From assembly GCF_000430625.1 (NCBI RefSeq), contig NZ_AUMJ01000033.1, forward strand, positions 1 through 64,000: a DNA stretch of 64,000 bases, read 5' to 3'. The translations under genes and the position numbers were made by a program. Source of the stretch: Aneurinibacillus terranovensis DSM 18919 (GTDB taxonomy: Bacteria; Bacillota; Bacilli; Aneurinibacillales; Aneurinibacillaceae). Below the pieces are notes generated by a model. It did not search any database and was not told where the DNA came from. It was given only the letters and a program-made list of their open reading frames with translations. Shown here one piece after another: positions 45,224 to 54,067 of the stretch. Within the stretch, counting starts at the first letter, position 1. Every line of letters starts with the position of its first letter.

Positions 45224-45485
45224 ACTTACATATTAAGTAAGAGCGGGAAGTAAGGCGGATCCTATCGTCAAGACACGGATTTTAATAATTTAAGGTAGAT
45301 ATTATGAGATGGATCAATAGTGGCGGAAGAGGACGTAGCCCCGTAATGAGCCTGACCGCAGGGAGGGCGAACTAGGGGAAGCCGTAGGCGGCCAGGCTTT
45401 TCAAAATCTACATTCTATCAGATGAGTTTCTCCAAAGAATATAGAGGCTGGAGTCCGGTAATTCAAAGATTGGCGGACTTTTTAG
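45224..45485 (+). ncRNA. Candidate structured non-coding RNA
   Basis: A perfect -10 TATAAT (45212-45217) precedes a region with no coding frame but nested pairing. GTAGAT (45295-45300) pairs with ATCTAC (45406-45411), enclosing GCCTGACCGC (45350-45359), which pairs with GCGGCCAGGC (45388-45397). Further GTAGCCCC and GGGGAAGC segments could pair. An intrinsic terminator ends it at 45452-45485. The G-rich, purine-loop style (GGCGGAAGAGGACGTAGCCC) resembles transposon guide RNAs or intron domains, but no matching nuclease or intron protein is nearby. Existence as a transcript is inference; the -35 is weak. Confidence 0.4.
45452..45485 (+). terminator. Terminator of the candidate RNA
   Basis: AGTCCG (45452-45457) and CGGACT (45474-45479) pair around a 16-base loop, followed by TTTTT. 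Confidence 0.55.
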
Positions 45486-45541
45486 ACTTCCTCATATTTG
45501 ATGGAACACCATAAGCGCTCAGTAAATATGCTGCCTACGCT
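45482..45541 (-). pseudogene. IS3-family transposase C-terminal scrap
   Basis: The minus strand reads MSVGSIFTERLWCSIKYEEV then stop. This matches the DDE-glutamate block of IS3-family transposases (..DNIFIERLWRSLKYEEVY..). Only about 20 codons remain. The 250 bases upstream on this strand hold broken frames (for example LVHYETRHKAMMDRLSAIAENE) that I cannot assign. Region 45542-45919 otherwise appears empty apart from a hairpin (GAGCCTAATC..GATCAGGCTC) at about 45804-45831. Confidence 0.45.
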
Positions 45542-45919
45542 CATTCTCTGCAATGGCAGACAGACGGTCCATCATTGCCTTATGGCGCGTCTCATAATGC
45601 ACCAACTTGAAAGTTGAATACATGGCTCCCATCCTGAGACGCGTGTCAGGTATTCCTTGATTCTTTTATTAACCAGTTCCGTGACATCCGTTTGGGGTCT
45701 GTGAGAGCACCGGTAAAGATATAGTTGGAAAAGGAGCAGATAAAACCTTGGTAACTCCATGAGCGAAAGACTATGGAGAAAAAGCGAGTAAAACGACAGG
45801 AAGAGCCTAATCTTGGTTGGATCAGGCTCTTACGTCATTACTTAGCATACCTAATTAAGATAGGTGCCTATAACATAAAATTTTGCTAATTTTTTTGTTT
45901 ACGAACTTCTTTATTAATG

Positions 45920-47143
45920 TCAGTTCCCTGATGATTGGCTACTTCCTGATGCCTGGCCGCTGCCGCCTGAAGCTGCCGCCCACGGCTTGTTATAGGCTGC
46001 GATTGCATTGTCATGCGCAATAGTGAGTTCAAACAGTTTTTCCTTCAACTGGTCAACTTTCAAATTTGCAGCGACCATGTCTGCCTGTGTTCCTACGCCA
46101 GCATCGAATTGAACTTTAGCTAGTCGCGCCGCTTCTTCAACAGCCGGAAGCTGGGCTTCTGCAGCCGTATACTGGTCCTCTAATTGACGAATATTGTAAT
46201 AGAGTGAGCGAACTGCCCCTGCCATTTGGTCTTTTACATTTGCGTACTCATTCACTGCATTCGTGACATCTTTTTGCACCGCTTCATAAGGCGTTGTGCT
46301 TGTATGGTTATTAAAGACATACAAATCTAAATTGAGTTTCTTTATGTCGATATTTTGCTGGGCATTCCATACGGTAGGACTATCTGAAAGCACACGGCTT
46401 ACATGGCCTTCAAGATCAGATTCCTGTAATTTTTCAAATTTAGGCTGTTCCGCCAATTGTGGACGGTCATCCGGTTTATATCCCATCAATTGATTTAACG
46501 CCTGATAGGCACTTGAAAGCGCAGTTTCATCCGCTTTTATTGTCTTAGTCGCCGCATCCATACTAGTTTCAGCATTTACACTGTCAAAGTTACTTGCTGT
46601 CCCCACATTATATTTCGCACGGGCAACATCATTTTGCACTTGTGCATTCTTTGCTGCCAACTGATCCAGGTTTAATTTCGCCTGGGCTTGCAAAATCGCA
46701 TTATAGGCTTTTCTAACTGAATAAACAACGGCATCCTGTTGAGCCGTGTATGTGCGCTTGGCCATTTGATACCCAATTCCGGCCTGGATCGCACCCGAAA
46801 ATACGGCATTCGTTGTTACCGTTGATGTGGAATACGTATAGTTTCCACCCGGTTCAACAACCGGAACGACGCCATTATACTTCACATTATCTGCAGCTTT
46901 ATCCCTTACATCTGCAGCACGGTCGATATTGGTGGCAGCCTCTTTTAATGAATAGCTGTACCCTAATGCATTATCAATTGCCTGCTGCAAAGTTAACCCC
47001 TGCGCACTCTGTTGCGAACTCGCGCTCTGCGTTTGTGCGGATTGTACGCCTGCCGATTGTGCGGGCATCGTATCCGCATAAGCAGGTACGGCAAGAGGGA
47101 TAAGCAGGGCCGAAGTTACTAAAAAGGAAGAAACCTTCTTCAT
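45920..47143 (-). CDS. TolC-family protein in a monoderm
   Basis: 407 residues with a signal peptide (MKKVSSFLVTSALLIPLAVPAYA) and two halves of the outer-membrane-efflux (TolC) repeat: LTLQQAIDNALGYSYSLKEAATNIDRAADVRD.. and ..RSLYYNIRQLEDQYTAAEAQLPAVEEAARLAKVQFDAGVGTQADMVAANLKVDQLKEKLFELTIAHDNAIAAYNKP. Long helices dominate and the beta-barrel segments look reduced. Gram-positives have no outer membrane, so it may form a wall-spanning or S-layer-spanning tunnel with adaptors like the lipoprotein at 37591, or act otherwise. ATG at 47143 fits AAAGGTG best. It starts 27 bases after the S-layer gene's terminator hairpin, so read-through expression is possible. Confidence 0.8.
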   Translation of the reverse strand: MKKVSSFLVTSALLIPLAVPAYADTMPAQSAGVQSAQTQSASSQQSAQGLTLQQAIDNALGYSYSLKEAATNIDRAADVRDKAADNVKYNGVVPVVEPGGNYTYSTSTVTTNAVFSGAIQAGIGYQMAKRTYTAQQDAVVYSVRKAYNAILQAQAKLNLDQLAAKNAQVQNDVARAKYNVGTASNFDSVNAETSMDAATKTIKADETALSSAYQALNQLMGYKPDDRPQLAEQPKFEKLQESDLEGHVSRVLSDSPTVWNAQQNIDIKKLNLDLYVFNNHTSTTPYEAVQKDVTNAVNEYANVKDQMAGAVRSLYYNIRQLEDQYTAAEAQLPAVEEAARLAKVQFDAGVGTQADMVAANLKVDQLKEKLFELTIAHDNAIAAYNKPWAAASGGSGQASGSSQSSGN

Positions 47144-47169
47144 GTTTCTCATCACCTTTACAATCTATT

Positions 47170-47201
47170 AAAAAGGACTCCCCTTCGGGAGCCCTTTTTA
47201 T
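47170..47201. terminator. Terminator between S-layer gene and tolC-like gene
   Basis: AAAAAGGACTCCC and GGGAGCCCTTTTT pair around CTTC(G), about 55 bases past the S-layer stop on the minus strand. Confidence 0.85.
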
Positions 47202-47254
47202 GAAGTTATCAACTCGAAAATATTTTTACGTTGCTTACTTCGCTATTAACAATA

Positions 47255-49723
47255 TTATTTTGTGTTCGTGTTAATAGTGATTTCACCAGTAGATTGGTTC
47301 CAATTGATAGTAGCGCCAAGTGCATTTGCCAAGTAACGAATCGGAATCATTACACGATTGTTTGTAGCTGCTTTGCTGCGGTAAACCGGAACATCCATAG
47401 CAACTTTAGCGCCGTTTACAGTGAGGAATTTATCTCCTACACGAGCAGTAATCACACGGCTGCCATTGAAGATTGTTGCAGTAGAAGTTTTGTCATCCCA
47501 GATGATTTGGTCATCAGATACGTTTAATGCATTAGCTGCAAAACGAACCGGGAGGAATGCACGATCCCAAGCAACAAGCGGTGCAGCATCCATTGTTGTT
47601 TCTTTTCCGTCGATAGTGAACGTTTTGCTGTTCAGTTTGAACACGATGTTTTGTGCTGTAGAATCAGCAGGAGCTGGAGTAGCGATTTTTGCTGCTGTGA
47701 ACGATGTAACACCTTCATAGTTACCGAATGTAGAAGCTGTTTCGTTCAGGTCAGAACCGCCAACTTGAACATCAATGTTACCTACTGGAACAGAACGGTC
47801 TGCAGTAATTTTCAGGCCGGAAACTTTAATCGTACTAGCTTTCGTGCTAGAAGATCTTACCGGAATGTTGATTACCCAGCGACTGTCATTGTTACGCTTA
47901 ATACGGGATACAGAAGATGTATCAAGCAACAAATCTCCATCCGTTACAGAAACGCTTGTAGGAACAGTCGGCGTTACCCCTTCAGGGAAGATTAATTGAA
48001 TGTTGTTTCCATTAGGGTCAGTTTGAGTAGAGCTATAGTCAATGGCTCCACCGTAAGCTTCTTTGATTGTAACATCACTAACTGCCTGGTCTTGTGTACC
48101 AATTGTAATGTTTGCCGGATCAGCAGAAAGGCTAGCTGTTACAGGAGAAACAACTTTAGCAATTGTAAATTCACCAGTAGCGCCTTCTGTACCGCCAACT
48201 AAAACTTTAATATCTCCTGTAGCATCTGGTGCTACGTCGATATTAGCGTTTTTCAATACTTGTTTGATAGCATTTGCACGGTTGGCAGAAGGACCAATGA
48301 CAAACTTAATTGTTTTTCTTGTGCTGTCGCTATCAACGACTTGCGCATAAGCAGAACTACCCGTGCTCGCGCTCGTGTTAATTACAGCAGAATTCGGGTA
48401 TGAAGATTGCGCGTTATCAACAGTCAAATCTTTGACAGTCAATGCATCACTAGTTGATACACGAGTCCATTTTGCATTTCCTTCAAGAGTCAAGGTAACA
48501 GTACGTCCAGCAATCAAGCTGTTTGGAGCGCCTTCTTCGATAGCGAATGAACCGACTTTAACGGCACCCATACCGGCACCAACCGTCTTTGGATCACCAA
48601 CACCATACACCTTAACGCTATAGTCACCATATTTAGCCATGACTGCATCAGAGTTGCTTGTGCTGACGCTACCTTTACCGGAAATCGCTACATCTACATC
48701 GCCTTGTTTTGCAACTGTTTCATCGTTTATAACTACACCAAGGTTCTGGAGCATCCAGTAACCGGCAACTGATGTATTTGAAGAGCCTGTGTTTTTGATA
48801 TAAAGAGTACGGCCGTTGTCATCGATAGAGTAGCTTAAAGTAGCACCAGAATTTCCTGCTAAATCCGTTACAGTAACACCAGCATCAGAGAGTTTTCCAC
48901 TGCCAGTTAACGGAGAAGTGGTTCCATTCGAAGGATTGTAGGCACCCCAAACGAATCCATCCGGCAATTTGTATTTGATTTTATCAGTACCGTTGTTAGT
49001 CAATACACCAGGACGGTCTTCTTTAATGCGAATAGCATCAAGTTTACCCAGTCCGCTTGTGATTGTTTTAACACTGTCAATGCTTGTAGCAACACTTCCG
49101 CTTCCAACATTAGCTACTGTCAGGCTTCCGCTGTTGAATGCGCCGCCAGCTTTACCTTCGACAGTCAAATTAACCGGTCCATTAGAAGCGCCATTTACAG
49201 AAATACCAGTTAAGTTAACATAAAGAGATGCAACAGCTTTAGCTCCAGCAACTGCATTTGTCTTCAACCAATCAGAATCAAAGTTGATTCGAACTTGATT
49301 ATTCGAAAGAACGTCAGCAGTTACTGGATGGCCAGCATTTTTTGCAGTGGTAAGCGCGTCACCAACAGTTCCGCTTTGTGTAAGGAAGTTATCGCCTACT
49401 GCTACTTCAATAGTAGACGGAGCGGTATTACCGTTAGCAGCTGTTCCTAATGCAGAACCGTTAGTTAAAGGAGTACCTGTTCCAGATAAATTGAAGTTGT
49501 AATCACTTGGTAAAGTTAAAATAACAAAATCTCCGGATGTTGCTAACTCAGATGCGTTAAAGTTAATTTGTACTTTTCCAAGGTTAGCGTTGTTTACACC
49601 GTTCGAAATAGATTGAACAGATGTTGCGCTATAAGTTGCAGCAAATGCCGTAGATGCTACCGGAGCAACAACTGTTGCGAGAGCTGCAGAAGCAGAAAGA
49701 ACTTTTAATGCTTTGCTTTTCAA
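47255..49723 (-). CDS. Probable S-layer protein with C-terminal stalk domain
   Basis: 822 residues. Signal peptide MKSKALKVLSASAALATVVAPVASTAFA is followed by about 650 residues rich in Ser/Thr/Val/Gly with no Cys, as in S-layer lattices. The end is a copper-amine-oxidase-N-like stalk domain (FTIDGKETTMDAAPLVAWDRAFLPVRFAANAL.., VYRSKAATNNRVMIPIRYLANALGATINWNQSTGEITIN). It lacks SLH domains, so anchoring would differ from the protein at 43016. A strong AGGAGG precedes the ATG. It sits next to the glycan locus and is the best candidate for the glycosylated S-layer protein. Codon use looks optimised (many GTT/GCA/ACT), consistent with high expression. Confidence 0.75.
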   Translation of the reverse strand: MKSKALKVLSASAALATVVAPVASTAFAATYSATSVQSISNGVNNANLGKVQINFNASELATSGDFVILTLPSDYNFNLSGTGTPLTNGSALGTAANGNTAPSTIEVAVGDNFLTQSGTVGDALTTAKNAGHPVTADVLSNNQVRINFDSDWLKTNAVAGAKAVASLYVNLTGISVNGASNGPVNLTVEGKAGGAFNSGSLTVANVGSGSVATSIDSVKTITSGLGKLDAIRIKEDRPGVLTNNGTDKIKYKLPDGFVWGAYNPSNGTTSPLTGSGKLSDAGVTVTDLAGNSGATLSYSIDDNGRTLYIKNTGSSNTSVAGYWMLQNLGVVINDETVAKQGDVDVAISGKGSVSTSNSDAVMAKYGDYSVKVYGVGDPKTVGAGMGAVKVGSFAIEEGAPNSLIAGRTVTLTLEGNAKWTRVSTSDALTVKDLTVDNAQSSYPNSAVINTSASTGSSAYAQVVDSDSTRKTIKFVIGPSANRANAIKQVLKNANIDVAPDATGDIKVLVGGTEGATGEFTIAKVVSPVTASLSADPANITIGTQDQAVSDVTIKEAYGGAIDYSSTQTDPNGNNIQLIFPEGVTPTVPTSVSVTDGDLLLDTSSVSRIKRNNDSRWVINIPVRSSSTKASTIKVSGLKITADRSVPVGNIDVQVGGSDLNETASTFGNYEGVTSFTAAKIATPAPADSTAQNIVFKLNSKTFTIDGKETTMDAAPLVAWDRAFLPVRFAANALNVSDDQIIWDDKTSTATIFNGSRVITARVGDKFLTVNGAKVAMDVPVYRSKAATNNRVMIPIRYLANALGATINWNQSTGEITINTNTK

Positions 49724-50207
49724 TGTCTTTTCCTCCTAAAATATAATATTTTGCGGTCATGCTTTCTCGTAATAGAATACATAATGCTTCTATTAAAAGC
49801 GCACAATCCTGCATTTTTTTGGTTGAGAGCATTGTCTTTATCTATCTATCGAACCAATCTCCTCCTATGTACTTTCACCCCCCAAAGGAGAACAGTTCTA
49901 TTTATCTTTTTTGATAAAGCTTTGGTATGTAAAAACACACCAAAAACACAGGGGTTAGTCGCACAGACAATTATCCATGCTACAAAGGCTAGTATACATC
50001 GCATTTTAAAAGAAGTAAATAGAATTTTTACTAGTTATTTCTTAAATTACCTCTTCGAAAATGTTCTGCAACTTATTAGACGTAAGAGGAAGAAAAAAGT
50101 TGCATCTTCATTTTTCTTTTTTCTTCTCACTACATCGCCTTGCATTTCGTACACATATATAGACGCGAAAGTGATTAAAAAGGTTGCGTGAATAAAAATT
50201 TTTTTAA
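49724..50207 (-). promoter_or_regulatory. Long upstream region of the S-layer gene
   Basis: 484 bases without a supported gene. A possible minus-strand promoter is TTGTGC-N17-TATGTA about 60-90 bases before the ATG. An A/T-rich inverted repeat (AAGAAAAAAG..CTTTTTTCTT, about 50089-50127) follows the upstream gene and may terminate it. S-layer genes often have long leaders. Confidence 0.35.
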
Positions 50208-51815
50208 CTAAGCTCGCAATTCATCGATGCTTTCTTTTTCCTGGCGCAATACAGCCACACTTACACCGAATAGAATCCAAAAGATCGGTGCGGTTCCAAT
50301 AATGGAATCGTTAAAAAATGCTTGTATCAAATACGCGCACCAACCCGTAAATAAAGCGGCTAATATTTTTTCTTTCTCATACACAATTCGATTTCGTATA
50401 AACGAAATATAATGCAAGAAGTGACGAATCATTAAAAACAAAAACGCTATTAAGGCGAGAATACCGGAGCCAAATGCAAGACCAATATACATATTGTGCG
50501 GTTTATCAACCACTACATTTGCATCATGTAAATTCGATATTTTGTTTGGATCATCTTGCGGAAAGTGGTAAGCCAAGGTGTCTAACCCATAACCTAACAG
50601 AGGGCGTTTTTTAATCAATTCAAACGTCTTCTCCCAAATATAAACCCGTCCTGTTCCCGCAGCCCATCCTGGCTGAGGTAAATCAAATTCATCCTTTATT
50701 TGTTTTCCTTCAGCAGCATATACCTTCTCAGGGATAAAAGGTGAGTTTTGAGCCAAAAAATCCACCGTCTTCACTGTATGGCCATTCGCCTTTTCATATA
50801 CTTTTTTACTCTCAATATTCTCTCCATCAGCTTTCTGTCCCATAAAAAACCCAATGGTATTCGTCCAAACACTTGGATTGTGTTCATTAAGTAAAGTGAA
50901 AACACCAAAATAGGCGACAATAGCTACAAAAAATGTAATAAACGCCGGTCCGGGTTTTACGCCTGCAATAATTAAAAACAGGACCAAAGGAATTAAAACA
51001 ACAAACGTTAAAAATCCACTTGTCGACAATGATGTTAAAAGCATAGCGAATGACAGGATAGAAATAAGCAATGAAATAGCTTTATCTATTTTAGAAGAAG
51101 CAAATAGTGCCTTCACTAAAAAAATCGTGATAAAAACTGAAGAAATCCCACTGACATAGTTCGGATTATTGATAGTGCTGTTGAAGGCAGAGCCTCCCTT
51201 AATTGCGCTTTGAGGAATATCTGAAGGTAAAATAATCGCCCTAATAAACGAATAGTTTAACAAATCGGCTCCATAAAAATAAAGTAAACCCAGTACAGCA
51301 TTGATAATAATAGCAGGGTACATGGCATAAAATAAAAGTTTTAATTTTTTTTCACTGTACATTACACTAGCCGAAATGAAAAAAAGAACTAAATAGCATA
51401 AGTACGTAATGACTCCATCATGGCGATTATACTGACCAAACAAACTTAACATTTTATAATAGGAAGTAATTGCCGAGATTGCTATGAGTAAAAACAAAGC
51501 TCCTGTTGGCAGATTGATATAACTTGATTGGATAGTGTATCCATGGCCTAACATTTTGTATAAGAAAAAAACCAATAGTAACACAGCGCCTATAACTAAA
51601 AAGACAAACTTATAATACGTAAAAACATCGGCTTTCATCCCACTTCCCAGTACCGGATCACCAATAACCGGACTTATATGTTGTATAATAGCTGCTCTTG
51701 TCAACAATGGAATTAGCGCTACTATCCCTACTAAAATATTTATAATAATTGAATCAATAGACTTTTGATGTTCAAGCATTAACTTTTGGTCAAGATTTAA
51801 CTTATTCTCTTTCAT
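50208..51815 (-). CDS. O-antigen ligase/Wzy-family membrane protein, possible S-layer O-oligosaccharyltransferase
   Basis: 535 residues with about 12 membrane segments and a large external loop (residues about 330-410) before the Wzy_C-type region, with the conserved YGLDTLAYHFP..HNMYIGLAFGSGILAL. Such proteins move lipid-linked glycans: polymerase, ligase or protein O-glycosyltransferase (WsaB of Geobacillus belongs here). Its place between the glycan genes and the S-layer gene favours S-layer glycosylation, which is inference. It follows the TPR gene by 28 bases. Confidence 0.75.
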   Translation of the reverse strand: MKENKLNLDQKLMLEHQKSIDSIIINILVGIVALIPLLTRAAIIQHISPVIGDPVLGSGMKADVFTYYKFVFLVIGAVLLLVFFLYKMLGHGYTIQSSYINLPTGALFLLIAISAITSYYKMLSLFGQYNRHDGVITYLCYLVLFFISASVMYSEKKLKLLFYAMYPAIIINAVLGLLYFYGADLLNYSFIRAIILPSDIPQSAIKGGSAFNSTINNPNYVSGISSVFITIFLVKALFASSKIDKAISLLISILSFAMLLTSLSTSGFLTFVVLIPLVLFLIIAGVKPGPAFITFFVAIVAYFGVFTLLNEHNPSVWTNTIGFFMGQKADGENIESKKVYEKANGHTVKTVDFLAQNSPFIPEKVYAAEGKQIKDEFDLPQPGWAAGTGRVYIWEKTFELIKKRPLLGYGLDTLAYHFPQDDPNKISNLHDANVVVDKPHNMYIGLAFGSGILALIAFLFLMIRHFLHYISFIRNRIVYEKEKILAALFTGWCAYLIQAFFNDSIIGTAPIFWILFGVSVAVLRQEKESIDELRA

Positions 51816-51843
51816 AACATTCTCCCTCCATCTCTTAATTGAT

Positions 51844-52353
51844 TTATTTCTTCTCTATTCCCATACTTTTTAAAACTTTATCAATTTGTCCATTCAATTG
51901 AGGATTTGTATTAACTTTTTTAGCTTCCAATAAATATTTTTTAGCTCTGTCAAGCTGGCCTTCGGCTTGCAACACTTCCCCATATTGAGCAAGATAGGTA
52001 GGGTTTTGTACGAGAACCGGGCGCTGCTCCCGCGCTTTTGTGTAATACTGGTCTGCTTGAGCAATCTTTCCCTGGTTATATAAACTTAAGCCATACTCCC
52101 ATTGAAGAAAATAATTATCCGGATAATTTTGAAGTAATTCTTTTAGTTTATTTCCTGCTTCATTATATTTACTCTGATTTAACAACTGATTTATAAGCTG
52201 GCTTTCTTGAGAGTCTTGGGCAAATTGATCATTTTGAGCTTGTCCTAACATCGCAGTTATAATTATCGATAGTACTCCCACAATAAGAAGCAAGTAAGTT
52301 AAGAGATTTCGCTTCTCACCTGTTAAATGTTTGTTCACAAAGTTCCCCTCCAC
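51844..52353 (-). CDS. Membrane-anchored TPR protein
   Basis: 169 residues: one N-terminal membrane segment (LLTYLLLIVGVLSIIITAMLG) and TPR-like helices (YNEAGNKLKELLQNYPDNYFLQWEYGLSLYNQGKIAQADQYYTKAREQRP.. RAKKYLLEAKKVN). It probably faces outward and assists the adjacent ligase-type protein or the lattice. No catalytic features. Confidence 0.7.
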   Translation of the reverse strand: MEGNFVNKHLTGEKRNLLTYLLLIVGVLSIIITAMLGQAQNDQFAQDSQESQLINQLLNQSKYNEAGNKLKELLQNYPDNYFLQWEYGLSLYNQGKIAQADQYYTKAREQRPVLVQNPTYLAQYGEVLQAEGQLDRAKKYLLEAKKVNTNPQLNGQIDKVLKSMGIEKK

Positions 52354-52395
52354 TTTTATACATAATCCTTCTTTATTTAATACAACAGAAAAATT

Positions 52396-52426
52396 ACAAA
52401 AAAAGACTAGAATTGCATCTCTAGTC
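52396..52426 (-). terminator. Terminator after the initiating sugar transferase
   Basis: GACTAGAGATGCAATTCTAGTC on the minus strand, then TTTTTTTG. Its stem is the same GACTAGA as the terminator after rfbD (56132-56160). Confidence 0.75.
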
Positions 52427-52466
52427 TGTTAATAACCATTAACTTCAATCCACCATTTTTTCAAAG

Positions 52467-53924
52467 TCATTTCATGATCCTTTTAAATTTTGATAAAACT
52501 TCACTTGAAGAAGGATTCGACTCTTGCACAGCCGCTACTTCATTATCGCCCAGCAATTTCAAAAACAACTCTCTGTCTTTCTGGTTTAGCGTTTTAACAC
52601 CACCTGCTTGATCGCGATGGAAGATCACTCGAATGGTTTGAAGCAAGATTTTAAGGTCCAGACCAAAGGAATAATTCCTCACATACATTAAATCATAGCG
52701 AAGTTTATCTTCCGCTGTTGTACTGTACTTAGCCATTACTTGCGCAAGTCCCGTAATACCCGGTTTAACGGACATTCGATATGTATAATCGGGAATTTCA
52801 GCCTTAAACTGCTCAATAAAAAATTCGCGTTCAGGCCTGGGACCAACAAGGCTCATATTTCCTTTTAAAACATTAAAAAGCTGTGGAATCTCATCAAGTC
52901 TTGTCGAACGAATAAATCTTCCAAATGGTGTAATTCGTGAGTCGTTATCGGTGGCAAGAACAGGACCTGTTTTCTTTTCCGCATTGAATACCATACTACG
53001 GAACTTGTAAATGATATACGGCTTCCCATTCCTTCCAAGTCTTTCTTGTTTAAATATCCCTGGCCCCTCAGAAGTGAGAACGACTCCAAGATAAGTAAAT
53101 ACCATAATTGGACTTAATAAAATTAAAAGCAAACCCGATATTACAACATCAAAGAAGCGCTTAGTAAAAAGTTGTGATGGGTTCAGTTTAGGGGGTTGAA
53201 TTGATAGTACCAGCATATCATCTATCTGCTGAGGTTCTGAGTTGAGAATAAACAGTTCAAATAATTCCGGAACCACTAATACTTCCTTCCCGAATTTAGC
53301 ACAGTAACTAATGACTTCAGCCTTCTCTTGTTGATTCAAATCGGAACTGAGTAAAATAACATCTACCTGTTCAATTCGAGTAGCAAGGGCAGCCCATTCA
53401 TGGACGGAATGAAAGCCTTGTAAAACAAACCAGCCCTGCGCATGCTGGAGAAATTTTTCTGCAATAGATAGACCAGCTTCTTTTGTTTTACCGATAATCA
53501 GAACTTTTCTCTCTCCATATTTTTTCTTAGCAAACAGCCAAATAAGTGATCGGTTTACTGTAAAAAGCGGAAGATTGAAAAGGGCAGATAACAAAATAAC
53601 ACTACGGGGAAAAGAAAACCCGCGATACCAGAAAGTTAGCGCCATCGTAAAAACAATCAGAATCAAAATTGACATAACAACGGAGTACAACAGATTATAT
53701 AAGCTTTTTCGCCGCCAATTTGAATATAAATCAAATAAATAAAAAATGATAAACGCTCCAATTGACAACCAGGGAAGAATGATAAGGTATGGTTCTAAAT
53801 TATATCTCGGTACTTGAAAGCCAAACTTAAAGCAATAAGCAAGAGCAAAACCAAGATTAATAATGAGAATATCCGATATTGATAAGAAAAATTTATATAC
53901 CCTCATTTTAAAACTTGTATTCAT
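52467..53924 (-). CDS. Polyprenyl-phosphate sugar phosphotransferase (WbaP/WsaP type)
   Basis: 485 residues. Four or five N-terminal membrane segments lead to a nucleotide-binding-like middle (RKVLIIGKTKEAGLSIAEKF). The C-terminal bacterial sugar transferase domain has KRFFDVVISGLLLILLSPIMV, IYKFRSMVFNAE, RLDEIPQLFNVLKGNMSLVGPRPE and KPGITGLAQV. It should start glycan assembly by moving a sugar-1-phosphate onto undecaprenyl phosphate. The analogous enzyme in S-layer loci is WsaP. Confidence 0.9.
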   Translation of the reverse strand: MNTSFKMRVYKFFLSISDILIINLGFALAYCFKFGFQVPRYNLEPYLIILPWLSIGAFIIFYLFDLYSNWRRKSLYNLLYSVVMSILILIVFTMALTFWYRGFSFPRSVILLSALFNLPLFTVNRSLIWLFAKKKYGERKVLIIGKTKEAGLSIAEKFLQHAQGWFVLQGFHSVHEWAALATRIEQVDVILLSSDLNQQEKAEVISYCAKFGKEVLVVPELFELFILNSEPQQIDDMLVLSIQPPKLNPSQLFTKRFFDVVISGLLLILLSPIMVFTYLGVVLTSEGPGIFKQERLGRNGKPYIIYKFRSMVFNAEKKTGPVLATDNDSRITPFGRFIRSTRLDEIPQLFNVLKGNMSLVGPRPEREFFIEQFKAEIPDYTYRMSVKPGITGLAQVMAKYSTTAEDKLRYDLMYVRNYSFGLDLKILLQTIRVIFHRDQAGGVKTLNQKDRELFLKLLGDNEVAAVQESNPSSSEVLSKFKRIMK

Positions 53925-54067
53925 TATACCGCTCTCCCTAGTTTAACTTCTGGTTATGCACGAAAACATTATATAACACTTCCTTTGTAAATTCATGTGA
54001 ATTCGACAAAAAATATAATTAGAATTTCAATATTAGAATTTCAATCAAAGATTCGTTTGGTATCGTT

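Noticed and set aside
49751..50191. 146-residue plus-strand frame upstream of the S-layer gene
   Set aside because: No ribosome binding site and no family; more likely the S-layer promoter and leader region.
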